Source: Amorphophallus konjac (taxonomy: Eukaryota; Streptophyta; Magnoliopsida; Alismatales; Araceae). Taken from it: a DNA stretch of 64,000 nucleotides. The notes beneath the pieces are model-generated. The model had not been told where the DNA came from, made no database searches, and saw only the letters and a program-made list of their open reading frames with translations. The position numbers and the translations under genes were made by a program. Location: assembly GCA_022559845.1 (NCBI GenBank), contig CM040126.1, positions 228,972,641 through 229,036,640 on the forward strand. The letters are read 5' to 3'. Positions 42,850-54,143 of the stretch are shown here, piece by piece (the first letter of the stretch is position 1; the number at the start of each line of letters is the position of its first letter).

Positions 42850-43524
42850 CTACTTGCGAGTTAACCTCGTAAGTGGCACGGCGATTTTTGAGAAATCCTT
42901 GATGAATCGCCTGTAATAGCCGGCAAGACCTAAGAAACTTCGGATCTCGCTAGCATTGGTCGGTCTTTCCCAGTTCCTTACAGCTTCAACCTTTGATGGG
43001 TCTATAGACAAGCCATCCTTTGATATAACATGTTCGAGAAAAGTCACTTCTTCAAGCCAGAATTCACACTTGCTAAGTTTTGCATATAATTGGTTTGTCC
43101 TCAATATTTGTAATGTAATCCTCAAATGTTCCTCATGCTCTTCCTTGGTCTTGGAATAAATCAATATATCATCAATAAAGACCACCACGAATTGATCCAA
43201 ATAAGGCCTGAATATACTATTCATTAACTGCATAAAGGCAGCAGGGGCATTCGTTAGTCCGAAAGGCATAACAACAAATTCATAATGGCCATACCTGCTT
43301 CTGAATGCGGTTTTATGAATATCCTCGTCCTTGATTCTTAGTTGGTGATATCCTGACCTAAGATCAATTTTGGAAAAATATATGGATCCTGAAATTTGAT
43401 CAAACAATTCATCGATTCTCAACAGTGGATACTTGTTCTTGATAGTGAGATGATTCAACTGTCGATAGTCGATGCATAACCTCATGGATCCGTCTTTCTT
43501 CTTTACAAATAATACAGGCGCTCC
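42850..43524 (-). pseudogene. pol: Tekay reverse transcriptase
   Basis: RT core is intact: [11 protein letters not shown], motif [31 protein letters not shown] and the active site [12 protein letters not shown]. It is the only full-length RT in the window with all catalytic Asp present. It is bounded by a TAG at 43525 (expected Trp) and a TAG at 42850 (expected Gln). Confidence 0.92.
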
Positions 43525-45204
43525 CTACGGGGAAGTACTTGGTCTAATGAATCCTTTCTTAATGAGTTCCATCAATTGCTCTTTTAACTCCTTGAGTTCA
43601 GTAGGTGACATCCTATAAGGTGCCTTTGAAATCGGACCAGCACCAGGGACTAAGTCAATGGTGAAGGCCACTTCTCTTTGCGGGGGTAATCCCGGCAAAT
43701 CTTCCGGAAACACGTCCGGAAATTCTTGTACCACTGGAATGTCTTCTAGCTTAGCTTCCTTAGCTTCTTTAACTGTGACAAAGGCAAGGAAAGATGCACA
43801 TCCTTTCCTGATGAGCTTGCTAGCTCGGAGAGCTGAAATAAGAGGGGATCTGCTTCGACCCTTGGGGCTAGTCAAGATTAGTTCTGGAAATTCCTTGAAT
43901 GTAACCTTACTATTGCGGCAATCAACCGTTGCCTGATACTTGGATAACCAATCTGCCCCTAGTATAACATCATACTCTTTCAGATCTAAACATATGAGAT
44001 CAATAGGGAGATTTCTACCCTGAACCAATACTTCGCAGTTTTGGTAATGATGTGTAATATCAGTCTCATCATCCAGAGGAGTAGACAAAACTAACTTTAC
44101 CCATTCCGGTTCTAGGGGTAATGGGTCAGCAAACTTCTTAGAAACAATAGAATGCGATGCACCAGTATCAATTAAGACATATGCATTCCTGGAACAAACT
44201 TTCAATGTACCTTCCACTAAGCCGCCTTCTTCTTCTTGCTCGGTCTCCTTGATTGCATGAAGACGAGCATTCTTGGTTACTGGGCGCTTTCCGTCAACGG
44301 CTTGGTTATTTAGTAGTGGGCAATCGAGAATCCGATGCTCACGACTCCCACAACGGAGACATGCTCCAAGTTTCCTCCAGCATTCTTCTGCTCTATGACC
44401 CGCTTTATCACAATGTTTGCACACTGTATTTGAAGAGGTAGTGGTGATAGAGAAGGGCTTGGTCTTCTTGAACTTTTGATCTTGCGAGGAAATACCTCCA
44501 TTGCTAGGCCTCTTCTTGAAGTTGGGTTTAAAGGAACCCGAACCTGTAACTTGTTCCTTCTTATCCTTACCACGAATCCTATCAGACAGTTCCGTGGCAT
44601 CTTCTAATAGTTGAGCTCGGCGTACTATCTCTGAGTAGACTTGAATGTCCATCGGCGCCAGTTGAGTAATAGCTTGGGGCCTGAGCCCATTAAGAAACCT
44701 CCTAGCTTTCATTTTCTCGGTGCTAACTAGATGCTTAGCATACCGAGATAATATAGAGAATTGGGCCTCATACTCGGCCACTGACAAAGATCGTTGCTTT
44801 AATGCAGCAAATTCTGCAGCCTTCTTTTCCTGAACTCGGTCCGAGAAATATTTTGCGTTGAAGTGTTCAACGAATTCCTCCCACGAAACCTGATCTTGAT
44901 TTATAGTAGCCTCTATTGATTCCCACCAGCATTTAGCATCCCTTTCTAACTGAAAAGTAGCTAATAAGACCTTATCTTGATCCGTGCATTGCATAACACG
45001 GAATATTCGTTCTGTTTCCCTAATCTAGTGTTCAGCGTCATCTGGATCAGTAGAACCCGTGAACTTGGGCGGGTTCATGTTCTTGAAAGTCTGGTGGAGA
45101 CTTCCTGCTCGTTGTCCACCTCCTTGTGTTACTTGTTGCAGCACTTGAGTCATGCCTTGCAGTGTACGCTGCATGTTGCACCATTGAGCACGTTCGGCAG
45201 CCAT
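43525..45204 (-). pseudogene. gag: Tekay Gag-protease
   Basis: ATG at 45204, starting MAAERAQWCNM. The Gag core has CWWESIEATINQDQVSWEEF, FNAKYF and LSVAEYEAQFSILSRYAKHL. Two knuckles follow (CKHCDKAGHRAEEC and CLRCGSREHRILDC), then protease with VLIDTGASHSIVSKKFADPL and YDVILGADWLSKYQATVDC. The segment leading into RT is DVFPEDLPGLPPQREVAF. A TAG at 45025-45027 (codon 60) replaces an expected Trp, and the frame ends at a TAG at 43525. Confidence 0.92.
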
Positions 45205-45359
45205 TATCCTACAATTATAATAACTAGATTAATGCGTGATTTGTATCTTAAAGACTAGCATTCTATGTTAACTTTAACCCTTGGTTCTACCCAATCTCAC
45301 TGGTTAAAGGTTTGAACATATCCTTGGACTTGGGTTTTCCTAGGAATTGAATACCCTAG

Positions 45360-45371
45360 GCTCTGATACCA
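45360..45371 (-). other. Primer-binding site of Tekay
   Basis: TGGTATCAGAGC in element sense, 7 nt from the LTR end. It is complementary to the 3' end of plant initiator-Met tRNA. Confidence 0.92.
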
Positions 45372-45378
45372 CAAAAAC

Positions 45379-48300
45379 TGTCACGCCCCGAGCGCGGAAG
45401 ATACTCGGATATGCGCGACGAGCTTATATCAATCATGTCAATCAGAGTAGTAGTGTATTCGACACCAAAACAGAGATGCGTAAAATAGAAAGATAACCCA
45501 ATCCTTTATTTCATAATGGATAGACTATTACAAATCCAATACTCTATTCAAAAAAAAAAAAGGAAAAGTACATAGTTGACTCAAGAAAATAGGAAAAAGA
45601 CTAGATGACACTTGGAGAAGTTCTATCTCTTTCACTCTTGACCATTCCCATCCGATTGACTTCCCTCGTCGTCGGAATTACCTGAAAAGTAGGGAACACA
45701 CGGAGTGAGCGAACGCTCAGTAGGAAATTATATCTCAAGCGCTTAGCAAGGGGTCTAAGTAATTACATTTTTCATGAATGTACTATAGCTATGCATGCTC
45801 GCATAAAACGATAAGATAGAGAAAGAATTTATCAATAAGACAGCAAGATGAACTAGTCATGAGCTTTCAAGAAAAGATAACAGATATTCAAGTAAGTACT
45901 TTTTAGCAAGTCATGTCAAGAACTTTGGCTATCATGTATCAAGCAAACAAGTAATTACCCTTTTTTTGGGTCACGCAAGTCATGTCAAGTCAAGTACGAG
46001 TCAAGTACAATATTTGTGTGGAATGTCCAATCAAGCTAGTCATGCACTCGGTATAATGCCAGATACCTTATCATTCAACCCCCATGGGCACAAGTACTTT
46101 TGGGTGCTCCTCCTAGGACCAGATCGGGCCCTATATGCGCAGGCATTTATCATGTATTTTGACATCCACTCTTGTATATATAGCCAATGAGGAATTTTAA
46201 TAATCAAGCTTGTAGACACGTAGGATAACTTTGATAGAATGGAGTCCAAAATACGACATTGGACATAGATAGGCGATAACAACGGTACAATCACGATGAA
46301 CGATGAAACTAGGTGGAATTAGGTTCCCTTAACTCGGGTACCATGACAAACAAGTATGAACATTCTTTTTATAGAATTAAGGTCCACATGAACAGTATAT
46401 CAAAGGCAAGATACCCTCATTCTTATTATAGAATTGAGGTCCACAAGAACATCAACAAATGGCATGATATCATCATCTCATTAAGAATTCTCATGATATA
46501 CTCTTTGCATATCATAAGGGCCGGTATACCATGTTTCTTTAGAGTGACATGGCATTCAATAGTGTAATGGGTTTTTAGGATACAACCAGCTCAGTCGGCC
46601 TTGAGGGAATCCAAGGCGGCGAGGAGTCTTACGGAGGTCTCTATGACTAACTTGCTAGTCCAAAGGAACGGAATGTCCAATGGAGAGCTTGTATGTCAAT
46701 GAGAATTGAGGGTGATCGATAAAACATCATGAAAACGTGGGACTATACTCACGGAGTGGAGATATAGTGCCGATATACATATATATAGATATACTGAAAC
46801 CATCGTTTATCAGAAACCGGTAAAAACATTTTTACAGGAAAATAACGACTTAAGTAAAGTCACTACTCAAGTAATTAACGCCTTAGATAAGGGCGTTCAT
46901 CTATTTTTCCTATTTTGCAGGAATTTCAATAATTCATTATTTCATCAAAAACACGCCCTGTGCAGGGTCGTTTTATTTAAATTTGACGCCTACTCTTTCA
47001 GGCGTCCTTTTATTTACAATATTTTCACAGGATATATAATTTCAGGAGTTTATCAAAAACGCGCCCTGGGAAGGGGCGTTATAATTAAATTCACGCCCTA
47101 GTATGCGGCGTGGGTTCAATAAGAAACGACCTGGTTCAGGTCGTGAATTCATAGTTTCCAGGAATTTTTATGAATTTCAGGATAATAAACTTTCAGGAGA
47201 CAGGGTATATAATCATGACAAGAAAAAATAGCAGGACTTCACAGGTAAGTTCATGCATTACATTAGTTTCAAGATTTCATAGATATTTAATTTTTAAACG
47301 TGGGTATTTATTATTTACAGAAAATTGCATGAAATTGACACCTACAGGGAAGGGCGTCAAATCTGTAATTGACGACCTTGGGCAGGTCGTTTCTTTAAAT
47401 TAGCGCCCTTGTCATGGGCGTTTCTTTCAAGATATTACAGAAAACGCTTTAATACTATATTAAACCATGTACATGCATGCCATGCTAGTATATATTTTGA
47501 ATTACTTTGTTTGGGCTACAGTGTCTTGAGAAAACCTACCTTGGGCAATAATCTGGATGGAGAAACGTGAAGAGATTTGATAAGAAGAACAGAGACTCCT
47601 GAACTAGATGGAACTGCTACTGAACGATGGCTTTGATGAAAAGAACGTAGATGAAGAACACTTCATTTCTTCAGGTAGAGAGCTTTTCCTACAGAGGAAT
47701 ATATATATACGAAACATCAGTATTTTCTTCATAATACTTGACTGAAGGTAGAGGAAAGAAGAACTTACCCTTTTGTTCTTCACAACGTTAATCTTCTTAA
47801 CCTGTAAGAAGAGATGAAGAATCATTAATTCTTCATGCAACCGAAAGTAATGATAAAAAGAGATAAGAAGAACTGCTGTTCTTTACGTACCGTAGCAGCA
47901 GCAGATCGACCAAATAGCTTTAGGGTTTGATAGTCAAGGGTTTTTATAGGATTTCTAGAATCCTAATGGAGTTAGAGTTGCATTGGAAGTAACACTTTCA
48001 TATTAGAGTTATTACTACGTTCGAACTCTTTCTCATAGTTATCAACTTACCCTGGATAAGTTCCCGGTTCGAACGAAATTGGAATGGAATTAACGCCTTA
48101 TTCTAGGGCGTCGCATTTTAAATTGACGCCTTGTCAGACGTCGTTACTTGTTGAAACGCGTCCACTCAAAGGGCGTTACGCTTTCTTGCCCTTTTTATTT
48201 ATTTTGGTCGTTTGAAATTTGACGCCTTATTATTTGGGCGTCCTTTCTTTAATTCGCGCCTGGTTGAAGGTCGCTTATTTGTAAGGTCGCGCCTTTTCCT

Positions 48301-48420
48301 GAGGCGTTATTTTCATTAGAGTTTAATTCTTTTCCATTTCGGATTTTTATCTTTTCTTTACTTAGTCTTTTATTCTATTTTGACTTATTTTATTCTTTTA
48401 AATTTATTAGGGTTGCTACA
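45379..48420 (-). repeat. Tekay 5' LTR (3042 bp)
   Basis: Matches 37732-40775. The module arrays recur at 46841-47420 and 48088-48308. One module differs by a point change that spoils its first arm (GACGCCTAC versus GACACCTAC near 47338). Confidence 0.95.
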
Positions 48421-48425
48421 TATTA
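48421..48425. other. Target-site duplication of Tekay, right copy (TATTA)
   Basis: Same five bases as 37727-37731. Confidence 0.92.
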
Positions 48426-48527
48426 AGCATGATGTTCAGCTAAAAGAAAATTCAGGTGTACAAGCATTTAAACAGCAGAGTTGGGGTTTTACCAAACTTT
48501 GGATACCTTGGTTTATTTGATCCCCTT

Positions 48528-49436
48528 TTATTCCTCTTCGCCAAGGCATACCTGCAAAGCACAGATCTCATTTGTGTTTCTAGGTACCCAAGACTTCTTG
48601 GGTCCTACATTGTTAGTAACACCTCTGATTGGTGCTTTCCTCAACCTTTGGGCCTGTTTATCATCATTCATCATTAAAGCACAATGATTCATGGAGTGCC
48701 CAAATATTCCACAGTAGTAGCATGAAGAAACAAATTTTAGGTTCCATTTATGCACATCATTATGAACATGAATTTTATGTGCATTGGCTTGGAAATTTAT
48801 GTTACTTGCATGAAATTTTGGTTTACCATTACCTGCCCACCAGCATTCCGAAGCTCGGTGGCCAAGTTTTTCACATTCAAAGCATGCAAGAATCTTTTCT
48901 TTAAAAATAGATTTATTCCTACCAAAATCATTTCTATTTGTAGGGAATTTAGCATGTTTGAAATTCACATTCCTATCCTGGTTATGCCAACAGTCCTTGA
49001 CTGTATGGCCATGTTTTCCATAATGAGAGCAGATAGAGAAGGTTTTTCTATGATAACCTAACCAGTATTGTGTAGCAACATGTCCTATTTTTCCACAATT
49101 ATAGCAATGAATTTTCTTTTCCTTAAAGACATGCTTTCTACCATGATTGTTTTGTACAGCAACTAGGTCATCCTTTTCCATCAAATTACACTCATGCATC
49201 AGATGTCCAAGTTTGTGACAGTAGTGATAGATCATTTTCTTTCTAGATGCATGTGAGTGTATGTGAGGACTGTGATCAACATGCACTGAAGAATCCTTTT
49301 TATTTGTTTTCTGTTTTTCAGTCTCTTTCTGATTTTTGTACTGAGGTGAAGATGAGGTAGAAGGCTTTTCTTGTTCTGAACATTTAACAAAAACAGTTTT
49401 CAATTTGTCTCCATCAACCTTCTTAGCCTTCTTCAT
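48528..49436 (-). CDS. gag: SIRE-B Gag C-terminal part with five zinc-knuckle positions
   Basis: 302 codons. Five knuckle-like positions: residues 70-83 (YHYCHKLGHLMHEC), 111-124 (CYNCGKIGHVATQY), 136-149 (CSHYGKHGHTVKDC), 185-198 (CFECEKLGHRASEC) and 239-252 (CYYCGIFGHSMNHC). The last two are intact CCHC. The first three each have one Cys replaced by Tyr. Basic linkers separate them. The end (KKSWVPRNTNEICALQVCL) matches the gag-pol boundary of SIRE-A and then runs into a stop. It is in frame with 49464-50633 across a single TAG. Confidence 0.85.
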   Translation of the reverse strand: MKKAKKVDGDKLKTVFVKCSEQEKPSTSSSPQYKNQKETEKQKTNKKDSSVHVDHSPHIHSHASRKKMIYHYCHKLGHLMHECNLMEKDDLVAVQNNHGRKHVFKEKKIHCYNCGKIGHVATQYWLGYHRKTFSICSHYGKHGHTVKDCWHNQDRNVNFKHAKFPTNRNDFGRNKSIFKEKILACFECEKLGHRASECWWAGNGKPKFHASNINFQANAHKIHVHNDVHKWNLKFVSSCYYCGIFGHSMNHCALMMNDDKQAQRLRKAPIRGVTNNVGPKKSWVPRNTNEICALQVCLGEEE

Positions 49437-49463
49437 GACTGGATTGTAACCCAGTCCCTCCTT

Positions 49464-50633
49464 CTAAACATTCACATTCGCTCCAAGGAGCTTATTCAAA
49501 TTGTCTCTTCCCTTAATAAATTTTGACAGGGAGTTTCTTAGATCTTCAATTTCTCTCTCCAAAGACACAATGTAGTCTTCACACGAAATGACTTGATTTT
49601 GCAATTCATCATTCAGACTCTTCAGAGTTTCATTTTCCTGTGTCAATTTGAATTCAATATTCACTTCATTTTCTTTCAAGATAGATTTCCCTTTTTTAAT
49701 CGTCAGCCATTTTTCAGAGAAAACAGTGTTAAGAACCATTAGCCTTTTGTTTTGTTCTTTCAGATAAATGTTTTCTTCAATCAGCTTATCTTGTAATTTA
49801 TCAGTTTCCTTCTTTTGAGTCAGTAATGAATCATTTTCTTCCTTCAAAGAAGTAATTAAGTTCTTCTGTATATTATCATCAGAATCTAAGTCTTCAATCA
49901 ATTCCTTCAAGAATGCACATTCATTGCAAGCAGATTTACCAGAACATATTGTTTGAGCCTGGAGTTTTTCACATTGTTTCCTAAGACATTCATTTTCAGA
50001 TTTCAGAACAGCCAATTCAGAGCTAACACATTCAAATTCTTTCATCAATTTTTTATTCTGAGTTTTATACATATGGATATCAGACAAGCAGGCATCATGA
50101 GATTGCTTCATGTTTGAACAATTTTCACATGGTGAACTTAAATTACCCCGATCACTTTTCTTTTTCAAGTTCTTGTATTGTTTTCTTAATTGCTCATGAG
50201 ATTCAAGCAACTCAGCATATGCATTCTCCCAATCATCTAAAGAAAAATTCTCGAAAGGATTTACCTCCTCATCATCATCCTCTTCTTCATTTTGGCTGCC
50301 ACTTTGATTACTTCTGTTAGCCATCATGCAGCTGTCTTCATTTATCCTGTGAGCTAGCTTCAGCTTCTCCATGATGTCTTTAGCTGACCTGCAATCATAA
50401 AGACAAGAGTGTAAGGCTCTGTCAGTGGCTGCTTTCATCAGATTGAAGGCTTTCTGATTTTCTCCATCCTTTGATCCGTGGCTGTTGGTCCATTTGGACA
50501 CTTTCTTTGGTAATGTGTGAGGACCTTGTGAAATTAACTTCCACAGATTAGGATTAACTGCATCAACATAATTGCGCAGACTGACAAACCACACATTAAA
50601 ATTAGAGCCGTTAAAAATCGGTGGATCACCCAT
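49464..50633 (-). CDS. gag: SIRE-B Gag N-terminal and coiled-coil part
   Basis: ATG at 50633, about 110 nt downstream of the primer site. The start (PPIFNGSNFNVW, then NLMKAATDRALHSCLYDCRS) is Copia Gag. After ADDRMEK-like sequence it jumps to an acidic segment (NEEEDDDEEVNPFENF) and a long coiled coil rich in Glu, Lys, Leu and Asn, with Cys-containing islands (CENCSNM, CSGKSACNEC). The middle capsid half and the knuckle seen in SIRE-A at 60856-61320 are missing. It ends at TAG 49464 in LLGANVNV, where SIRE-A has LLGSKVNF. Confidence 0.85.
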   Translation of the reverse strand: MGDPPIFNGSNFNVWFVSLRNYVDAVNPNLWKLISQGPHTLPKKVSKWTNSHGSKDGENQKAFNLMKAATDRALHSCLYDCRSAKDIMEKLKLAHRINEDSCMMANRSNQSGSQNEEEDDDEEVNPFENFSLDDWENAYAELLESHEQLRKQYKNLKKKSDRGNLSSPCENCSNMKQSHDACLSDIHMYKTQNKKLMKEFECVSSELAVLKSENECLRKQCEKLQAQTICSGKSACNECAFLKELIEDLDSDDNIQKNLITSLKEENDSLLTQKKETDKLQDKLIEENIYLKEQNKRLMVLNTVFSEKWLTIKKGKSILKENEVNIEFKLTQENETLKSLNDELQNQVISCEDYIVSLEREIEDLRNSLSKFIKGRDNLNKLLGANVNV

Positions 50634-50743
50634 GAAAATTGATCAGATAAATGCAACAGGAATAATGATGCACCAGAAGCTAGATAGCACCAAGACAGCA
50701 GGATCGAATCTGCAGGTCGCTGGACCTTCTATGCAGACAACCC

Positions 50744-50755
50744 GCTCTGATACCA
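50744..50755 (-). other. Primer-binding site of SIRE-B
   Basis: TGGTATCAGAGC in element sense, 2 nt from the LTR; initiator-Met tRNA complement. Confidence 0.92.
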
Positions 50756-50757
50756 AC

Positions 50758-53700
50758 TGATAGGATCGGTGCGATGGATTCAGAGGGGGGGTGAATGAAT
50801 CCCACCCTTAAAAACTTTTCGCTCAATAAAAGACTAGAACATTATCAAGGCAAAATAGACAATCTGAAGAACAAGTTAAATTCTCTTTTAAACCAATGAG
50901 CAAATATATATAAGATGCGCCTAAACAAACAACTAGCGGAAGCAGCACAGATAGAAACAAGAATGCTCAAGGCAACTTGTGAAGGAGGTAGAAGACAAGG
51001 AGCAAACGCACAAGCCCAACCACACTGCACAGAAGATTTTTAGGTGGTTCGGTCACCAAGACCTACGTCCACCCCTCACTCCAAACCGGAGTGAGGCTTC
51101 CACTAGCTAACGCTAGAACAGCAGACTCAGTCTACAAACAGTTGCTGCCAAACAGCTTGACCAGGGGAACAACCTCCCCTCTTCCTCCAAACCGGAGGGA
51201 ACCACTAGTGACTACCCGTCACTAGCAAACCAGAGACCGAGGTCTCTCTTCCTCTGAAACCTTGAGGGAACACCTGGACTTGCAACCCACAAGATCAGAA
51301 CCGGAGACGAATCTCCCTTCCTCCAAACCGGAGTGGAACCCACAAGTGACAACCTGTCACTTGCAAACCGGAGACAAGTCTCCCTTCTCTTGAGACCACA
51401 AGAGGAACACCGATCTCTAACCAGAGAATCGGAAAGCACAGTTGATCAAATAAAAGGAAAACAAGAAATGAAAATACACCAATCGGAAAGCTGGAAACGC
51501 AATGTAAAATGTAGCTCTCGCAGGAGCAAGTTTGGCTTGGATTTGATCCAAATGCCAGTGAACAGATCTTCAGAAGAATCCCCTTTCTTCTTCTTCAAGA
51601 ACCCTCTCTCTCTCTCTCTCTCTTTCTCTTTTTCTTTTTCTGCTTCTACTCTCTCACTCTATTTTTCTTTCTCTTCTTCTTCTTTCACACTCTGCCTCTC
51701 TGCTCTTTTCTTCTCAATGTCATTTTTCTTCTTCTGGATCGTGCAGGCTCCTTACTGCTTCTCAATCTCTTCTTCTGCTTCGATCAACCCTCTCCAGAGG
51801 AAGAGGCTTCATATATATATCAGATGACAGCTAGGGCGTGTGGTCTTCATAATTCCCACCCAGAGAGTTCCTCCACGTGTCAACATTTTAGCAAGCTTCA
51901 GTACACGTGTCACGATCAGGGCCATCTTATATTCTTGGATCACGTGCATCATTAACCTTTGCAAAGAGTCCCTGTCAGTCAGTCGAAGGGAGTATCAGCT
52001 TAAGACAGTAAAACCCTGTACATGCTTCATTCATGCAAGCAAGGTGGTGCATGACTGTACAGAGTTAGTCGAGTGAAGCAATGGACGAGTGTACAGACTT
52101 GTTGAGACAATGCATGAACAAACGATGCAATGTACAGAGTTGATGGCGTGAAGTTCTGAATGCATATGAGAAAGTATATACATAGACGATGAGTGCTCAG
52201 ACAAGCCAACAAGCAAGTGTACACACTTTGTTTGATGCCCAGCTAAAGCATGTACAGACTTTATGTGATGGCATCCGAAGCATGTATAGACTCAGAAAGC
52301 ATGGAAGGGATTGTACAGACTTTGTCTGCGTGTAAAGACTTTGAATGCCTTCATGAGACCTCAATGTACAAACTTGATATGAAAGATAGAATGTATAGAC
52401 TTGAATGCTTGGAAAGGATTGTATAGACTTCGACTTGAAGGAGATGCACATGTGCACTTAAGTGTGTACAGTCTTCACTGAAGGATGTTCAGACTTTAAG
52501 TGATGAAGTGTGTACAGACTCTGTTGAAGAAAGTTCAGCCTTTGAGTGCTGAAGTGTGTACAAACTTGTTTGTTCGTGCATGCTACAATGTGTAGACTTA
52601 TGAACTAATGCAGACTCATGCTGTATAGACTTTGAGAGCGTGCAGACAGTGTGCAAACTTGCTGTAATTAACGATGCCCAACAGCATGGTGTATGGACTT
52701 AGAATGCATGAGACAGCAATGTATAGACTTCAATGCAAAGGCTGGAGTGTAACGGATGTATAGACTTTAGAAGACGAAGCATGCGCAGGCCAATGATGTA
52801 CAGACTTTGCCAATGTGAGACACTGTACAGACTTTGATGCCCACATGCAATGTATGGACTTGTGTGTGCAGGGTAGACAATGTATGGACTTGTAGCACGT
52901 GCAGGGAAGGCAATGTATAGACTTAGCGATGCATAGGCTGGAGTTAAGCGAACGATGTATAGACTTACCCCTTGAAGAATGTACAGACTTTGAAGATGTG
53001 AGCGAGACAATGTATAGACTTGGCCCTTGAAGAATGTACAGACTTTACTTCGTGCTAGCTACAGGACAATGTCTAGACTTGATGCAGCTTCAAGGCAACC
53101 ATGTGCAGACCTTACCGATGTATAGACTTGGTGTTCTGAACGTAGGTAAAGGAAAGGAATGTATAGACTTGATGAATGGCTTGCTAGCAACAGGACAATG
53201 TATAGACTTGGAAGGTTCAGCGGTGGATGTACAGACTTCACCGATGTCTAGACTTAGCAAGCCCCAGGTGATGTACAGACTTGACAAGTCCCAGGTCGAT
53301 GTATAGACTTGCAGAACAAACGATGCACATATGCCATGAATGTGTAGACTTTGAATAAGAAGCCAGGCAAACGATGTGTAGACATGGCCAATGTATACAC
53401 TTGAAAGATGCAGACTTGTGCAAACTCTATACAGACTCTGCGCGCCTGAAACAGGGCAATGTATAGACTTGCCACCAATGCAGTGCATAGACTTGATCTC
53501 AAGGAATGGCTGTACAGACTTTAAGCGATGTATAGACTTGGTGAGCGCCAAGTGATGTACAGACTTGGTGAGTGCCAAGCGATGTACAGACTTCAATGAC
53601 TCATGCAACCAGACACGTGAAAGCACAAACAATGTACAGACTTAGTGCAAACAGGATGTGCAGACTTGTGGCATGCAATGTCTAGACTTGATATGAAGGA

Positions 53701-54138
53701 ATGCACAATGTCTAGACTTGATATGAAGCAATGCACAGGCTGTACATACTTGAAGTAATGCATGCAGGAGACGATGTACAGACTTGGTCTTGCGACCAGG
53801 GGCTGTACTGACTTGATGTGCAGACTGTGTGTGTGTGTGTGCAAGACAATGTGTGTGTGTGCTGTACAGACTTAAATGCATGCACAGAACAATTTATGCA
53901 TATCAGCTAAAACATCATCAAAGATCTGAGAGTAGACAGAGCATTACCTGATCTGAGCATTGACCTTACCTGTCATGATTTGACTTTGACTTGGGTTGAC
54001 TTCATGACTTGTGAGTCATCCTTAAACTTATTCTGACAATTTCTCATAATGCAACAGGATTATATCATCAAGGATGTAAACATAATGAGGAATAATATCT
54101 GTCATCATCAAAACTCCAGAACCACAGGGGACACAGCA
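50758..54138 (-). repeat. SIRE-B 5' LTR (3381 bp)
   Basis: Starts TGATAGGATCGG and ends GACACAGCA. It matches 32149-35502 with scattered substitutions. The AGACTT array occupies about 52020-53880. It differs from the other LTR by an added (GT)n block near 53828-53862. Confidence 0.95.
52020..53880. repeat. AGACTT motif array in SIRE-B 5' LTR
   Basis: Counterpart of 33405-35250. Individual 12-mers differ between the two LTRs mostly by C/T at position 6 (ATGTACAG versus ATGTATAG), while AGACTT is largely kept. Confidence 0.85.
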
Positions 54139-54143
54139 GTATA
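54139..54143. other. Target-site duplication of SIRE-B, right copy (GTATA)
   Basis: Follows the terminal CA of the SIRE-B LTR and leads straight into the rest of the SIRE-A LTR. Confidence 0.92.

Larger units (their letters stand above)
37732..48420 (-). mobile_element. Tekay/Del-type chromovirus, complete, 10.7 kb
   Basis: LTRs of 3044 and 3042 bp, target duplication TATTA, initiator-Met primer site at 45360-45371, polypurine tract at 40776-40790. Gag, protease, RT, RNase H, integrase and a chromodomain-type tail run on the minus strand in that order. About 35-40 differences between LTRs by eye (near 99% identity) make it a young insertion. This fits its place as the innermost layer. Four stops and one frameshift prevent a full polyprotein. 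Confidence 0.95.
32149..54138 (-). mobile_element. SIRE-B: non-autonomous SIRE/Maximus-type Copia element, 22 kb including the nested Tekay
   Basis: LTRs at 32149-35502 and 50758-54138, target duplication GTATA, initiator-Met primer site at 50744-50755, polypurine tract at 35503-35517. Without the Tekay insertion it is about 11.3 kb. The only coding content is gag (48528-50633). After gag the sequence reaches the LQVCL that opens pol in SIRE-A, then diverges into unrelated DNA. No protease, integrase or RT is present on either side of the Tekay insertion. It must have been mobilised by proteins from a relative. Confidence 0.92.

Noticed and set aside
40824..45204. Endogenous pararetrovirus (caulimovirus) origin for the RT regions
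   Set aside because: LTRs, primer sites, integrases with D,D,E and polypurine tracts are present, and no movement or coat protein is seen; these are LTR retrotransposons.
50744..50755. TGGTATCAGAGC sites as pieces of tRNA genes
   Set aside because: They are primer-binding sites adjacent to LTR ends (also at 45360 and 61902); no cloverleaf flanks them.
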